Assembly (NCBI RefSeq): GCF_007988865.1
Contig: NZ_BJUY01000003.1
Coordinates: 79,681 to 143,680 of the forward strand
From: Alkalibacterium kapii
GTDB lineage: Bacteria > Bacillota > Bacilli > Lactobacillales > Carnobacteriaceae_A
Reading direction: 5' to 3'
DNA length: 64,000 nucleotides
Shown here: in pieces, positions 32,987 to 43,310 of the stretch
Layout of the letters: each line of letters opens with the position of its first letter
Position numbering within the stretch: the stretch's first letter is position 1
Program-made: the position numbers and the translations under genes
Notes under the pieces: model-generated
Databases searched by the model: none
What the model saw: the letters and a program-made list of their open reading frames with translations, nothing else
What the model was told of the DNA's origin: nothing

Positions 32987-34321
32987 ATGGACAATATACA
33001 TACAGTCTGGATATATCTTCAAGATAAATTTAAAGAAACCCTTTCAAAAGTCAGCTATGATACATGGATTCAAAGTGCCAGCCTCGTCAGACTCTCTGAT
33101 AATTCAATCACGATCGAGGTCCCTTCCAGCCTGCATAAAGAGTACTGGAAGAATAACCTTTCCACTAAAGTGGTCGAATATCTCTATGAATATCTTGGTC
33201 GGGAAATTTCTCCGTTATTTGTGACAGCTGATGAACAAGCTGCTTATATGGATCAGGATACAAGTGATAAAATCAATTCATTCACTTCAGAAAGCAAATC
33301 AAGTACTTTAAACAGTAAATACACGTTTGATACATTTGTGATCGGTAAAGGCAATCAAATGGCTCACGCCGCTGCTTTAGTTGTTGCAGAAGAACCGGGA
33401 ACGATTTACAACCCTCTCTTCTTCTACGGGGGGGTTGGCTTGGGTAAAACTCACTTGATGCATGCAATCGGGCACCAGTATTTACAAATCAATCCGAATG
33501 CCCGTATTAAATATGTCTCCAGTGAGAATTTCGCTAATGACTTTATTAATTCGATTCAAAACCGAACACAGGAAAAATTCAGGCAGAATTACCGGAATGT
33601 AGATTTGCTTCTGGTCGATGATATTCAGTTTTTTGCTGATAAAGAAGGAACGCAGGAAGAATTTTTCCATACATTCAATGCGCTTTATGATGACCGTAAA
33701 CAGATCGTTTTGACAAGTGACCGTCTGCCGAATGAAATTCCTAAACTGCAGGAAAGACTGGTTTCCCGCTTTGCCTGGGGACTTTCTGTAGACATCACGC
33801 CGCCTGACCTTGAAACACGTATAGCAATTTTACGTAAAAAAGCGAATGCGGAAGGTTTGGAAATTCCAAATGATACCTTAAGTTATATTGCCGGACAAAT
33901 CGATTCGAATATCAGAGAACTGGAAGGTGCCTTGGTGCGCGTACAGGCGTATTCAGCGATCCAGCGCAGCGATATCACGACTAGTCTTGCTGCTGATGCG
34001 TTGAAAAGCATGATCAAAAATGATGGCAAGCAAAATATTTCCATCGCTTCCATCCAGCAAAAAGTCAGTAAATACTATCAAATCTCTTTAACTGATCTAA
34101 AAGGGAAAAAAAGAGTGCGTCAAATCGTACTGCCACGTCAGATCGCTATGTACCTGTCACGAGAGCTGACCAGTACCTCCTTGCCTAAAATCGGAAAAGA
34201 GTTTGGAGGCAAAGATCATACGACAGTCATTCACGCTCATGAAAAAATTAAAAAAGTTTTGAACGAAGAAGAAGATGGAGAAATGCGGGAGCAGATCGAG
34301 GAAATAAAGAAAAGTCTTTAA
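32987..34321 (+). CDS. dnaA: chromosomal replication initiator DnaA
   Basis: Initiator of 444 residues that binds DnaA boxes and opens oriC. It has domain I (about 1-80), a short variable domain II, AAA+ domain III with Walker [10 protein letters not shown] and Walker [11 protein letters not shown], and the C-terminal HTH with [15 protein letters not shown] for box recognition. The start is an ATG after GAGGAGG. DnaA boxes flank the gene on both sides. Confidence 0.99.
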   Translation: MDNIHTVWIYLQDKFKETLSKVSYDTWIQSASLVRLSDNSITIEVPSSLHKEYWKNNLSTKVVEYLYEYLGREISPLFVTADEQAAYMDQDTSDKINSFTSESKSSTLNSKYTFDTFVIGKGNQMAHAAALVVAEEPGTIYNPLFFYGGVGLGKTHLMHAIGHQYLQINPNARIKYVSSENFANDFINSIQNRTQEKFRQNYRNVDLLLVDDIQFFADKEGTQEEFFHTFNALYDDRKQIVLTSDRLPNEIPKLQERLVSRFAWGLSVDITPPDLETRIAILRKKANAEGLEIPNDTLSYIAGQIDSNIRELEGALVRVQAYSAIQRSDITTSLAADALKSMIKNDGKQNISIASIQQKVSKYYQISLTDLKGKKRVRQIVLPRQIAMYLSRELTSTSLPKIGKEFGGKDHTTVIHAHEKIKKVLNEEEDGEMREQIEEIKKSL

Positions 34322-34329
34322 AAAGATCC

Positions 34330-34490
34330 TGTGGATAAAAACGAAAGTTAATCACACACTTATACACAGTTTATCCACATGTGTATAAGCCTTGTTTCTC
34401 ATTGTTTTTAAAGTTTTCCACAGTATGCACAGGGCCTACTACTATTACTAAGTATTTATATTAATATATAATATGTAGTGGGTCACTAAA
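34330..34490. other. oriC: second oriC segment with DnaA boxes and AT-rich stretch
   Basis: Between dnaA and dnaN are TGTGGATAA at 34330 and TTATCCACA at 34371 (both consensus), further weaker copies, and an AT-only stretch near 34448-34480 that could be the unwinding element. With the upstream cluster this gives the bipartite origin described for B. subtilis. Confidence 0.8.
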
Positions 34491-34510
34491 TTAAATAATG
34501 GAGGATGACC

Positions 34511-35650
34511 ATGAAATTCACCGTCAATCGAGCAATATTTTTGAAAAAATTAAAAGATGTCCAGTTAGCTGTTTCATCTAGAGCAACCATTCCTATATTG
34601 ACCGGGATCAAATTAATAGCGGACTCTGAAGGAATAAAAATGACAGGAAGTAATTCAGACATTTCAATTGAAACCATTTTAACTGTTTCAAATGAGGCTG
34701 CAGAATTGACTATTGACGCTCCTGGAGAAGTTGTGCTTCAGCCTGCCCGTTTTTTCAGTGACATCGTCAATAAACTGCCAGATGAGACATTTACTGTTGA
34801 AGTTAAAAACGGTGTTCAGACATCCATAACATCAGCTTCATCTGCCTTTGTCATCAATGGCTTAGATGCCGTCAATTATCCAAGGCTTCCAGAAATAGAT
34901 ACAAAAGATGCTTTTACTTTACCTGTCAATCTTTTAAAAAAAATCATCAAGCAAACAGTCATTGCGGTATCTACTCATGAAAGCCGTCCGATACTTACAG
35001 GTATCCACTTTATCATTAAAGATGGTAAACTGAAGGCCGTTGCAACAGATAGTCACCGTTTAAGTCAGCGTGTTATACCTATTGAAGGAACCGAGAATCT
35101 TTCCTACGATTTGGTTATTCCAGGCAAAAGTCTGCAGGAACTGACACGTCTTCTTGATGATAGTCTCGATGAAATCGAAGTGTCTGTAGCTGAAAACCAG
35201 ATTCTGTTCAAAACGGAAGATACGTACTTTTATTCGCGCTTACTTGAAGGAAATTATCCTGATACAAACAGATTGATCCCTGAGAGTTCATCAACACAAC
35301 TGACACTTGAAGCCAGCACGCTGCTTGGTGCGGTCGAACGAGCCAGTCTTTTATCACATGAAGGGAAAAACAATGTAGTCAAGCTTACAGTTAAAGATAA
35401 CAGTGTGGAAATAACAGGTAATTCACCGGAAGTGGGTCGTGTAAACGAACAAGTAACCTTCAATGATTTAAAAGGTGAAGATATGGAAATTTCCTTTAAT
35501 CCAGACTATTTGAAAGCGGCTTTGACAACGTTCGGTTCTATTGAGGTCACTTTAAAACTGATTTCCACATTACGTCCATTTGTACTTGTGCCAAGTGAAA
35601 ATAATGACGAGTTTATTCAACTGATCACCCCCATCCGTACATCCAGCTAA
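34511..35650 (+). CDS. dnaN: DNA polymerase III sliding clamp beta
   Basis: Ring-shaped processivity clamp, 379 residues, made of three similar domains. It begins MKFTVNRAIFLKKLKDVQLA and contains RPILTGIHF and the C-terminal LITPIRTS typical of DnaN. I chose the ATG at 34511, six bases after GGAGG, rather than the in-frame ATG two codons upstream. It has a terminator 20 bp downstream. Confidence 0.98.
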   Translation: MKFTVNRAIFLKKLKDVQLAVSSRATIPILTGIKLIADSEGIKMTGSNSDISIETILTVSNEAAELTIDAPGEVVLQPARFFSDIVNKLPDETFTVEVKNGVQTSITSASSAFVINGLDAVNYPRLPEIDTKDAFTLPVNLLKKIIKQTVIAVSTHESRPILTGIHFIIKDGKLKAVATDSHRLSQRVIPIEGTENLSYDLVIPGKSLQELTRLLDDSLDEIEVSVAENQILFKTEDTYFYSRLLEGNYPDTNRLIPESSSTQLTLEASTLLGAVERASLLSHEGKNNVVKLTVKDNSVEITGNSPEVGRVNEQVTFNDLKGEDMEISFNPDYLKAALTTFGSIEVTLKLISTLRPFVLVPSENNDEFIQLITPIRTSS

Positions 35651-35670
35651 CTATTTAAAACAACTGACTT

Positions 35671-35700
35671 AAAAAAAAGACCCGCTCGGGTCTTTTTTTT
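35671..35700 (+). terminator. terminator of dnaN
   Basis: AAAAAAGACCCG-CT-CGGGTCTTTTTT, a compact 12-bp stem followed by a T run. Confidence 0.88.
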
Positions 35701-35851
35701 CTCTTTCACTGTAAACTAATGAACGAAACTGTGACAGGCAAATCTTTTTAATTCTGCTAAAATTTCATTTCTAAGAAGATTCAGACCTGAAAAGTATTTT
35801 TGATCGTTTAACTATAAAAATCGATTAGAATGCTTATTTTACTAGATAGAT

Positions 35852-35880
35852 TTGTTTTAAGTCCCTATTTAAGGTATAAT
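35852..35880 (+). promoter_or_regulatory. promoter of the yaaA-recF-gyrB genes
   Basis: TTGTTT (35852-35857), a 17-bp spacer and a perfect TATAAT (35875-35880), 63 bp upstream of the yaaA start. Confidence 0.7.
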
Positions 35881-35943
35881 ATGGAGAGAAATGAATAGGC
35901 AGAAAAGCAGATATACCTGTTTACTTTGAAGGAGTCGAAAAGA

Positions 35944-36174
35944 ATGTCTGAAATGATAAAAATCGATGATGAAATGATCAATTTAGGTCAGTTTTTAAAA
36001 CATGCCAATATTATATCAAGCGGGGGAATGGCTAAGCCTTTTCTTTTAGATTACAAAATATGGGTCAATGATGAGCGTGAAGACCGTCGCGGCAGAAAAT
36101 TGTATCCTGGTGATACGGTCAAAATAGAAGAATTCGGAACATATACGATAACAACCTCTGCTGACGGAGAATAA
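35944..36174 (+). CDS. yaaA: YaaA, S4-domain RNA-binding protein
   Basis: Small protein of 76 residues with a single S4-like RNA-binding fold (INLGQFLKHANIISSGGMAK, then VNDEREDRRGRKLYPGDTV). It is a constant neighbour between dnaN and recF in Firmicutes; a role in ribosome or RNA binding is presumed. The start is the ATG at 35944 after GGAG. The recF start lies 2 bp after its stop. Confidence 0.93.
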   Translation: MSEMIKIDDEMINLGQFLKHANIISSGGMAKPFLLDYKIWVNDEREDRRGRKLYPGDTVKIEEFGTYTITTSADGE

Positions 36175-36176
36175 CT

Positions 36177-37298
36177 ATGCTTTTAAAAGATATTTCTTTA
36201 AAAGGCTATAGAAATTACGAAAAAGCAGTTGTTACTTTCTCTAAGAATATCAATGTTTTTTTAGGTGAGAATGCTCAAGGTAAAACGAACATGATGGAGA
36301 GTATTTATGTTTTGGCCATGGCTCGGAGTCACCGAACGGCGAATGATAAAGAACTGATCGGCTGGGAACAGGATTTTGCTAAAGTGTCGGGCAACGTTAT
36401 TACTGAAAAAACCTCTTATCCACTTGAAATCGTGTTGTCGAAAAAAGGAAAGAAAGCCAGACTGAATCATCTTGAGCAAAAAAAATTAAGCACTTATATC
36501 GGTCACTTGAATGTGATTTTATTTGCTCCGGAAGATTTAGCTTTAGTCAAAGGATCTCCATCAGTGAGACGCAAGTTTCTGGATATGGAAATGGGACAGA
36601 TGAGTGCCATTTATCTGTATCATCTTGTGGAGTATCAAAAAATTCTGAAACAGCGTAACGTGTACTTGAAGCAGAATCGAAAAAATAAAAAAATAGATAA
36701 AACCTACTTATCTATACTGAATGAACAACTAGCGGCAGAAGGTGCTGAGGTACTTGCTGAACGCTTTTCTTTTGTTAAACGGCTGGAAAAATGGGCACAG
36801 CCCATTCACGCAGATATCAGTCAGGAAAAAGAAGAGCTGATTTTAGACTATGCTTCGTCTATAACTCTGCAGTCGAAAAAAGACAAAGATATGATAATGA
36901 AAAATTTACTTGAACACTATGAAAAAAATGAGCGTAGAGAAATGGAGCAGGGTACGACCCTTACAGGACCGCATCGAGACGATATAAAATTTTTTGTTAA
37001 CGGTAAAAATGTGCAGACTTATGGTTCACAGGGACAACAGCGTACGACTGCCTTGAGTGTGAAGCTGGCTGAAATCGAGTTGATGAAAGAAATGACCGGA
37101 GAATACCCCGTGCTTCTTCTTGATGACGTATTAAGCGAGCTGGATGATGATCGTCAGACACATTTATTGAAGTCTATTCAAGATAAAGTACAGACTTTTC
37201 TGACAACAACAAGTTTAGATGGAGTGAAAAAAGAATTGCTCCATGATCCACGTATTTTCACCGTGATAAACGGGCAGATTGAAATGGAGAGTGAATAA
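36177..37298 (+). CDS. recF: RecF, recombination/gap-repair ATPase
   Basis: SMC-like ABC ATPase (373 residues) that helps RecOR load RecA at single-strand gaps. Walker [14 protein letters not shown] is near residue 30; the signature [15 protein letters not shown] and Walker [18 protein letters not shown] lie in the C-terminal third. It is tightly packed between yaaA (2 bp) and gyrB (2 bp), indicating co-transcription. Confidence 0.98.
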   Translation: MLLKDISLKGYRNYEKAVVTFSKNINVFLGENAQGKTNMMESIYVLAMARSHRTANDKELIGWEQDFAKVSGNVITEKTSYPLEIVLSKKGKKARLNHLEQKKLSTYIGHLNVILFAPEDLALVKGSPSVRRKFLDMEMGQMSAIYLYHLVEYQKILKQRNVYLKQNRKNKKIDKTYLSILNEQLAAEGAEVLAERFSFVKRLEKWAQPIHADISQEKEELILDYASSITLQSKKDKDMIMKNLLEHYEKNERREMEQGTTLTGPHRDDIKFFVNGKNVQTYGSQGQQRTTALSVKLAEIELMKEMTGEYPVLLLDDVLSELDDDRQTHLLKSIQDKVQTFLTTTSLDGVKKELLHDPRIFTVINGQIEMESE

Positions 37299-37300
37299 AA

Positions 37301-39247
37301 GTGGCTGAAGATAAATTAACGCCGAGAGAAATTGAAGAATTGAGAGAAGAGTATAATGCAAGTCAGATTCAGGTACTGGAAGGATTGGAAGCAGTCAGAA
37401 AGCGACCGGGAATGTATATTGGAACCACAGGACCTGAAGGACTTCATCACCTGGTCTGGGAAATCGTTGACAACTCCATTGATGAAGCTATGGCAGGACA
37501 TGCCGAAAATATCGATATCACTATTAAACCCGGGGATATTATTGAAGTAAGGGACGATGGGCGAGGTATACCGATCGATATCCAGGAAAAAACAGGGCGC
37601 CCTGCAGTTGAAACTGTCTTTACGATCCTCCATGCTGGTGGAAAATTCGGTGGAGGCGGTTATAAAGTATCGGGAGGCCTCCATGGAGTGGGTTCTTCTG
37701 TCGTCAATGCTCTCTCTGAATTCCTTGAAGTGGATGTATATAAAAACGGTAAGATCCACAACATGACGTTTGAACGCGGCGATGTTGTAAAAGAACTGCA
37801 CGAAACCGGTGATACAGATAAATCAGGTACCGCGGTTCGTTTCAAGGCAGACGAAGAAATTTTCACTGAAACGACAAGCTATGATTTCAATAAACTGGCG
37901 ACGCGCATACGTGAATTAGCTTTTTTGAATCGCGGGTTGGCCATTTCGATCGAAGATCAGCGTGGGGAAGAACCAGTGCGGTTGGAATATCAATATAATG
38001 GCGGAATAAAAAGTTACGTTGATTATTTGAATCAAAGCAAAACTGTTTTGTACGATGAGCCGATTTATCTGGAAGGAGAACAGGACGGTATCGCCGTCGA
38101 AGTTGCTCTGCAGCATACAGATGGTTATCACACCAATATTATGAGTTTTGCCAACAATATTCATACTTATGAAGGCGGGATGCATGAGTCGGGCTTTAAA
38201 ACGGCTCTCACACGCATTATCAATGATTACGCCAAACGGAATAAATATTTAAAAGAAAATGAAGAGAATTTGAGTGGGGAAGACGCTAGAGAAGGACTGA
38301 CGATCGTCTTGAGCATCAAACACCCCGATCCTCAATTTGAAGGGCAGACCAAGACGAAATTAGGAAACTCAGAAGTCAGAACGATCACAGACCGGCTGTT
38401 CAGTGAACACTTTAACCGTTTCCTGGTCGAAAATCCTCAGATCGGTAAAAAAATAATAGAAAAGGCCTTACTGGCTGCCAAAGCTCGTTTAGCAGCTAAA
38501 AGAGCCCGCGAAGTGACACGTAAAAAGAATGGACTGGAAATCAGTAATTTACCAGGAAAACTGGCGGATTGTTCTTCCAAAGATCCAGAAAAATCAGAAA
38601 TTTTTATCGTTGAGGGTGACTCAGCTGGCGGATCGGCAAAACAAGGTCGTTCGCGCTTGTTTCAAGCTATTTTACCTATTCGAGGAAAGATTTTGAATGT
38701 TGAAAAGGCATCGATCGACCGTATTTTAGCGAATGAAGAGATACGCGCATTATTTACGGCCATGGGAACAGGTTTTGGAGAAGAATTCGAGATAGACAAA
38801 GCCAGATATCATAAACTGATAATCATGACAGATGCCGATGTCGATGGGGCACATATCAGGACCTTACTGCTGACTTTATTTTATCGTTTTATGCGACCTG
38901 TCGTCGAAGCAGGGTATGTGTATGTAGCGATGCCGCCTTTATATCAAATCAAACAAGGCAAAAAAGAAGTCTACGTGGATTCTGAGAAAGAATTGGAGGA
39001 ACACCTTAAATCTATCCCAGCGTCACCTAAACCTTCTATACAGCGTTATAAAGGACTAGGTGAAATGGATGCAGAACAATTATGGGAAACAACCATGAAT
39101 CCGGAAAACAGACGCTTACTTCAAGTAACCGTAGAAGACGCTATTGAAGCGGATTTGGTCTTTGATATGCTGATGGGCGAAAAAGTTGAACCCCGACGCG
39201 AATTCATCGAAGAAAATGCCCAATATGTAGAGAATATAGACATTTAA
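37301..39247 (+). CDS. gyrB: DNA gyrase subunit B
   Basis: ATPase subunit (648 residues) of gyrase, which introduces negative supercoils. The GHKL ATPase domain carries [13 protein letters not shown] and [14 protein letters not shown]; the TOPRIM domain carries [14 protein letters not shown] and the acidic [17 protein letters not shown]. It starts with GTG two bases after recF. Confidence 0.99.
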   Translation: MAEDKLTPREIEELREEYNASQIQVLEGLEAVRKRPGMYIGTTGPEGLHHLVWEIVDNSIDEAMAGHAENIDITIKPGDIIEVRDDGRGIPIDIQEKTGRPAVETVFTILHAGGKFGGGGYKVSGGLHGVGSSVVNALSEFLEVDVYKNGKIHNMTFERGDVVKELHETGDTDKSGTAVRFKADEEIFTETTSYDFNKLATRIRELAFLNRGLAISIEDQRGEEPVRLEYQYNGGIKSYVDYLNQSKTVLYDEPIYLEGEQDGIAVEVALQHTDGYHTNIMSFANNIHTYEGGMHESGFKTALTRIINDYAKRNKYLKENEENLSGEDAREGLTIVLSIKHPDPQFEGQTKTKLGNSEVRTITDRLFSEHFNRFLVENPQIGKKIIEKALLAAKARLAAKRAREVTRKKNGLEISNLPGKLADCSSKDPEKSEIFIVEGDSAGGSAKQGRSRLFQAILPIRGKILNVEKASIDRILANEEIRALFTAMGTGFGEEFEIDKARYHKLIIMTDADVDGAHIRTLLLTLFYRFMRPVVEAGYVYVAMPPLYQIKQGKKEVYVDSEKELEEHLKSIPASPKPSIQRYKGLGEMDAEQLWETTMNPENRRLLQVTVEDAIEADLVFDMLMGEKVEPRREFIEENAQYVENIDI

Positions 39248-39319
39248 TTTCAATTAATATAACTAAATAATAATCAAATAAGTTCAAAAGGTTATATAAA
39301 CGTCTGAGGAGGAAAATAC

Positions 39320-41815
39320 TTGGCTGAAGAAAAAGAAGCACGGCTGGAAAGAATAAATCTATCCAGCGAGATGAAAAAGTCTTTTTTAGACTATGCGATG
39401 AGTGTAATAGTTGCTCGTGCTTTACCTGACGTTCGAGACGGGTTAAAACCTGTACATCGTCGGATATTGTATGGAATGAACGAATTGGGAATGACACCGG
39501 ATAAAGCTTTTAAAAAATCTGCTCGTATCGTCGGAGATGTCATGGGTAAGTATCACCCCCATGGTGACTCTGCTATTTATGAATCAATGGTGAGAATGTC
39601 TCAGGATTTCAGTTTCCGTAACCCGCTGATCGATGGGCACGGTAACTTTGGATCGATCGATGGAGACAGCGCTGCTGCCATGCGTTATACTGAAGCAAGA
39701 ATGAGTAAGATGGCTTTAGAAATGCTGCGCGATATAAATAAAGATACTGTTGATTATCATGATAACTACGACGGATCAGAACGGGAGCCGGACGTCCTGC
39801 CGGCACGTTTCCCCAACCTGCTTGTGAATGGGGCATCAGGGATTGCGGTGGGAATGGCAACCAATATCCCTCCTCATAACTTGCGAGAAGTTATAAATGC
39901 CTGCCGTGTGATCATGGAAAATGAAGAAGCCACGGTTGCCGATTTGATGGAAGTCCTGCCGGGGCCTGATTTTCCAACAGGAGCTATGGTTTTAGGAAAA
40001 TCAGGTATAAGGAAAGCTTATGAAACGGGTAGAGGATCCATAAAAATCAGAGCTAAAGTAAGAATCGAAGTTCAGCCAAACGGCAAAGAACGTATTATCG
40101 TGGATGAGATTCCTTACTTAGTCAATAAAGCTCGATTAGTGGAACGCATCGCAGACCTGGCCCGTGATAAGCGTATCGAAGGCATTACAGATTTAAATGA
40201 TGAATCAGACAGAGATGGTCTCCGTGTAGTCATTGACGTCAGACGTGATGTTTCAGCAAGTATCGTTTTAAACAATTTATATAAAATGACTCCGCTGCAA
40301 ACCTCTTTCGGCTTCAACATGCTCGCCATCGTGGATGGTGTACCGAAAACACTTGGTCTTAAAGAAATCTTAGTTGAATACCTTAAACATCAGCGCATCG
40401 TTATACGAAGAAGAACGGAATACGATAAACGAAAAGCAGAAGCACGCGCACACATTTTGGAAGGATTGCGTATCGCTCTGGATCATATCGATGAGATCAT
40501 TTCGATCATCAGGGGATCCAACACAGCTGACATCGCTAAAAATGCCCTGATTGAGCGATTTGGCTTAAGTCAAAGGCAGTCACAAGCTATTTTAGATATG
40601 CGTATGGTTCGTCTGACTGGCCTGGAAAGAGATAAAATTGAAGGCGAGTATCAGGAACTGCTCGCCTTGATCAGTGATTTAGCTGATATTTTAGCCAATC
40701 CTCAACGTGTTCATGAAATTATCGCAACCGAGCTTGAAGAAATCGCAGAAAAACATGGCGATGATCGCCGGACGGAATTATTGGTTGGCGAGTCTTTAAG
40801 CCTTGAAGATGAAGACTTGATAGAAGAAGAAGAAATCGCGGTGACGCTTTCTCATAATGGTTATATGAAGCGCATGGCTATTACTGAATTCAAAGCGCAG
40901 CATCGAGGCGGCCGTGGTGTCAGAGGGATGACGACCAATACAGATGACTTTGTTGAAACACTGATCACCTGTTCCACTCATGATCAATTACTATTTTTCA
41001 CTAATACAGGTAAAGTTTACAAGGCAAAAGGGTATGAGATTCCTGAGTATGGCAGAACGGCAAAAGGGATCCCTGCGATCAACTTCTTGGGGATCGATAA
41101 TAATGAGAGTATACAGGCCATCATCAGTACAAGAGGAGAAACGAAAGCCTCGGATCACCTCTTCTTTACGACCCGAATGGGTACGGTGAAACGGACAGCT
41201 TTCAGTGAATTTGAAAATATTCGAACGAGTGGTCTAAGAGCCATCGTTCTTAAAGAAGATGATGAACTGATAAATGTTGCGGTCACAAACGGCTCCGATC
41301 ACATCATTGTGGGCACCCGTCAAGGTTATGCTGTAAGTTTCCACGAAAAAGACGTAAGAAGTATGGGACGAGCAGCAGCAGGCGTTCGAGGAGTCCGTCT
41401 AAGAGAAGATGATTATGTTGTAGGTATGGATATTCTTGATCCTGATTCAGAGGTACTGGTAATCACTGAAAATGGTTACGGTAAACGGACACCTGCCAGT
41501 GATTATGCCATCAGGGGACGTGGCGGTAAAGGTGTCAAAACCATCAATATTACTGAAAAAAATGGACCCCTGGTCGGACTGAAAACTGTTCATGGAGAAG
41601 AGGATATCATGCTGATCACGACAAGTGGCGTCATTATCCGTTTCCATGCCAAAAACATTTCACAAACAGGGCGTGCGACCCAAGGCGTTAGACTGATGAG
41701 GCTGGAAGATGATATATTCGTATCAACACTAGCAAAAGTCGAACCTGAAGAAGAGGAATTGGAAGAAATTAATGATGTAGTGAATGAGAATGAAAATGAT
41801 GAGACAGAAGAATAA
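39320..41815 (+). CDS. gyrA: DNA gyrase subunit A
   Basis: Breakage-rejoining subunit of 831 residues. The winged-helix core has the catalytic Tyr in [11 protein letters not shown] (about residue 123). The quinolone region reads [19 protein letters not shown], with Ser and Glu at the usual resistance positions, that is, wild type. The C-terminal pinwheel contains the GyrA box-like RGGRGVRG. The start is a TTG after GAGGAGG. The C-terminus is strongly acidic. Confidence 0.99.
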   Translation: MAEEKEARLERINLSSEMKKSFLDYAMSVIVARALPDVRDGLKPVHRRILYGMNELGMTPDKAFKKSARIVGDVMGKYHPHGDSAIYESMVRMSQDFSFRNPLIDGHGNFGSIDGDSAAAMRYTEARMSKMALEMLRDINKDTVDYHDNYDGSEREPDVLPARFPNLLVNGASGIAVGMATNIPPHNLREVINACRVIMENEEATVADLMEVLPGPDFPTGAMVLGKSGIRKAYETGRGSIKIRAKVRIEVQPNGKERIIVDEIPYLVNKARLVERIADLARDKRIEGITDLNDESDRDGLRVVIDVRRDVSASIVLNNLYKMTPLQTSFGFNMLAIVDGVPKTLGLKEILVEYLKHQRIVIRRRTEYDKRKAEARAHILEGLRIALDHIDEIISIIRGSNTADIAKNALIERFGLSQRQSQAILDMRMVRLTGLERDKIEGEYQELLALISDLADILANPQRVHEIIATELEEIAEKHGDDRRTELLVGESLSLEDEDLIEEEEIAVTLSHNGYMKRMAITEFKAQHRGGRGVRGMTTNTDDFVETLITCSTHDQLLFFTNTGKVYKAKGYEIPEYGRTAKGIPAINFLGIDNNESIQAIISTRGETKASDHLFFTTRMGTVKRTAFSEFENIRTSGLRAIVLKEDDELINVAVTNGSDHIIVGTRQGYAVSFHEKDVRSMGRAAAGVRGVRLREDDYVVGMDILDPDSEVLVITENGYGKRTPASDYAIRGRGGKGVKTINITEKNGPLVGLKTVHGEEDIMLITTSGVIIRFHAKNISQTGRATQGVRLMRLEDDIFVSTLAKVEPEEEELEEINDVVNENENDETEE

Positions 41816-41840
41816 GTTCATTACTTATATCTTATAGAAG

Positions 41841-41873
41841 AAAGGGCAGCTCTCTTTTTGGGCTGCTTTTTCT
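41841..41873 (+). terminator. terminator of gyrA
   Basis: AAAGGGCAGC pairs with GGCTGCTTTTT (GC core plus G-U pairs), followed by a T run. Confidence 0.75.
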
Positions 41874-41894
41874 TATGAAATTCTAAAAGAATCC

Positions 41895-41923
41895 TTGTTT
41901 TTTACAGATGCACATGCTATAAT
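41895..41923 (+). promoter_or_regulatory. promoter of rpsF-ssb-rpsR
   Basis: TTGTTT (41895-41900), a 17-bp spacer and TATAAT (41918-41923), leaving an 80-nt leader before rpsF. The leader could bind S6:S18 as in other Firmicutes, but I see no clear CCG-loop motif. Confidence 0.7.
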
Positions 41924-42009
41924 ATTTCGAAGTGAGTACTCTATTTAGAATACTCTCCTTGCTCTTTCACATGAAGGGGCCAAAGTCCATAAGGAGGTGA
42001 CAGTCAACG

Positions 42010-42309
42010 ATGAGTCAATCAGCTAAATACGAAATATTATACATTATCCGTCCTGATCTTGATGAAGAAGGTAAAAAAGCTTTAGTAGAACGCTTTGAAA
42101 CTATCCTGAAAGATAATGGTGCTGAAGTAACTGAATCAAAAGACTGGGCGAAACGCCGTTTTGCATATGAAATTAAAGATTACCGCGAAGGAACTTATCG
42201 CTTAGTAAACTTGGAAACTTCAGATGCAACAGCTATCAATGAATTTGAACGCCTGGCACGTATCAATGACGATATTTTGCGTCATATGATCGTTCGTCTA
42301 GAAGACTAA
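42010..42309 (+). CDS. rpsF: 30S ribosomal protein S6
   Basis: S6 protein of 99 residues ([34 protein letters not shown]). AAGGAGGTGA lies upstream. It is first in the conserved rpsF-ssb-rpsR operon; S6 binds S18 on the platform of the 30S subunit. A perfect parS site begins one base after the stop codon. Confidence 0.99.
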   Translation: MSQSAKYEILYIIRPDLDEEGKKALVERFETILKDNGAEVTESKDWAKRRFAYEIKDYREGTYRLVNLETSDATAINEFERLARINDDILRHMIVRLED

Positions 42310-42325
42310 TGTTTCACGTGAAACA
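42310..42325. other. parS: parS site
   Basis: TGTTTCACGTGAAACA matches the ParB/Spo0J-binding 16-mer consensus exactly and is fully palindromic. It sits in the rpsF-ssb gap. ParB loading here recruits SMC near the origin. Confidence 0.93.
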
Positions 42326-42362
42326 TTAGAGTTGATTGTTTTTAAGAAAGGAGCAACCTTGA

Positions 42363-42887
42363 TTGATTAATAATGTCGTACTAGTTGGACGTTTAACTAG
42401 AGATGCTGAACTTCGTTATACAGGTAGCGGGATTGCCGTTGCATCGTTTACTGTCGCTGTGGAACGTCCATACACTAACGCACAAGGTGAGAGAGAAACA
42501 GATTTCATTAATTGTGTGGCGTGGAGAAAAACAGCTGAGATTGTTTCCAACTATACCCGAAAAGGTTCATTAGTTGGAGTAACAGGTCGCATGCAAACAC
42601 GAAACTATACAAATAACGAAGGCAGAAAAGTTTATATTACAGAAGTTGTATGTGAGAACTTCCAAATGCTTGAACCAAAATCAGTCACAGAAAGACGTGC
42701 ACAAAATGACGGATCAAGTTCCAATTCTGGATTTTCTAACAATTCTTCCAGTAATAGAAATTATTCTCAGAACACCAATCAAGCTCCTAAGAACAACTCT
42801 AAAAACAATTATGCGAATTTCGATGAGGATCCATTCGATACAAATAATGATTCCATTGATATTTCCGATGACGATTTACCATTTTGA
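42363..42887 (+). CDS. ssb: single-stranded DNA-binding protein
   Basis: SSB of 174 residues: N-terminal OB fold ([20 protein letters not shown], then [12 protein letters not shown]), a Ser/Asn-rich linker, and the acidic tip DDDLPF that docks partner proteins. The start is a TTG nine bases after AAGGAG; no ATG is available nearby in frame. Middle gene of the rpsF-ssb-rpsR operon. Confidence 0.98.
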   Translation: MINNVVLVGRLTRDAELRYTGSGIAVASFTVAVERPYTNAQGERETDFINCVAWRKTAEIVSNYTRKGSLVGVTGRMQTRNYTNNEGRKVYITEVVCENFQMLEPKSVTERRAQNDGSSSNSGFSNNSSSNRNYSQNTNQAPKNNSKNNYANFDEDPFDTNNDSIDISDDDLPF

Positions 42888-42913
42888 TTCAAGAATAGAA
42901 GGAGGATTAAAAC

Positions 42914-43147
42914 ATGGCTGGACGTAAAGGTGGAAGAAAGCGCCGCAAGGTTGATTTTTTTGCAGCTAATCATATTGAATATATCGATTATAAAGATGTC
43001 GATTTACTGAAACGTTTCATTTCAGACAGAGGTAAAATTTTACCACGTCGTGTAACTGGAACTTATGCTAAAAACCAACGTAAATTAACGAAAGCAATCA
43101 AACGTGCTCGAATCATGGGCTTGTTGCCATTCGTTACTGAAGATTAA
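42914..43147 (+). CDS. rpsR: 30S ribosomal protein S18
   Basis: S18 protein of 77 residues ([40 protein letters not shown]). GGAGG precedes the ATG. It is the last gene of the rpsF operon, followed by a terminator and a second parS site. Confidence 0.99.
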   Translation: MAGRKGGRKRRKVDFFAANHIEYIDYKDVDLLKRFISDRGKILPRRVTGTYAKNQRKLTKAIKRARIMGLLPFVTED

Positions 43148-43158
43148 ATAGTAGTTAG

Positions 43159-43193
43159 AAGCTGTGACAGAGAAACTGTTGCAGCTTTTTTTC
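43159..43193 (+). terminator. terminator of rpsR
   Basis: AAGCTG...CAG-AGAAA-CTG...CAGCTT stem with an internal mismatch, then seven T residues. Confidence 0.8.
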
Positions 43194-43201
43194 TTTTAAA
43201 T

Positions 43202-43217
43202 TGTTTCACGTGAAACA
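43202..43217. other. parS: parS site
   Basis: Second perfect copy of TGTTTCACGTGAAACA, in the rpsR-gdpP gap 892 bp from the first. Confidence 0.93.
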
Positions 43218-43310
43218 TTTAAAAGAAAAAGCAAGTATAGAAGTAGCCTTGTAAACATGTTAAGATATAAGAAAACAGTTTTTAAAATGTCAATGCTAAG
43301 AGGAGAAAAT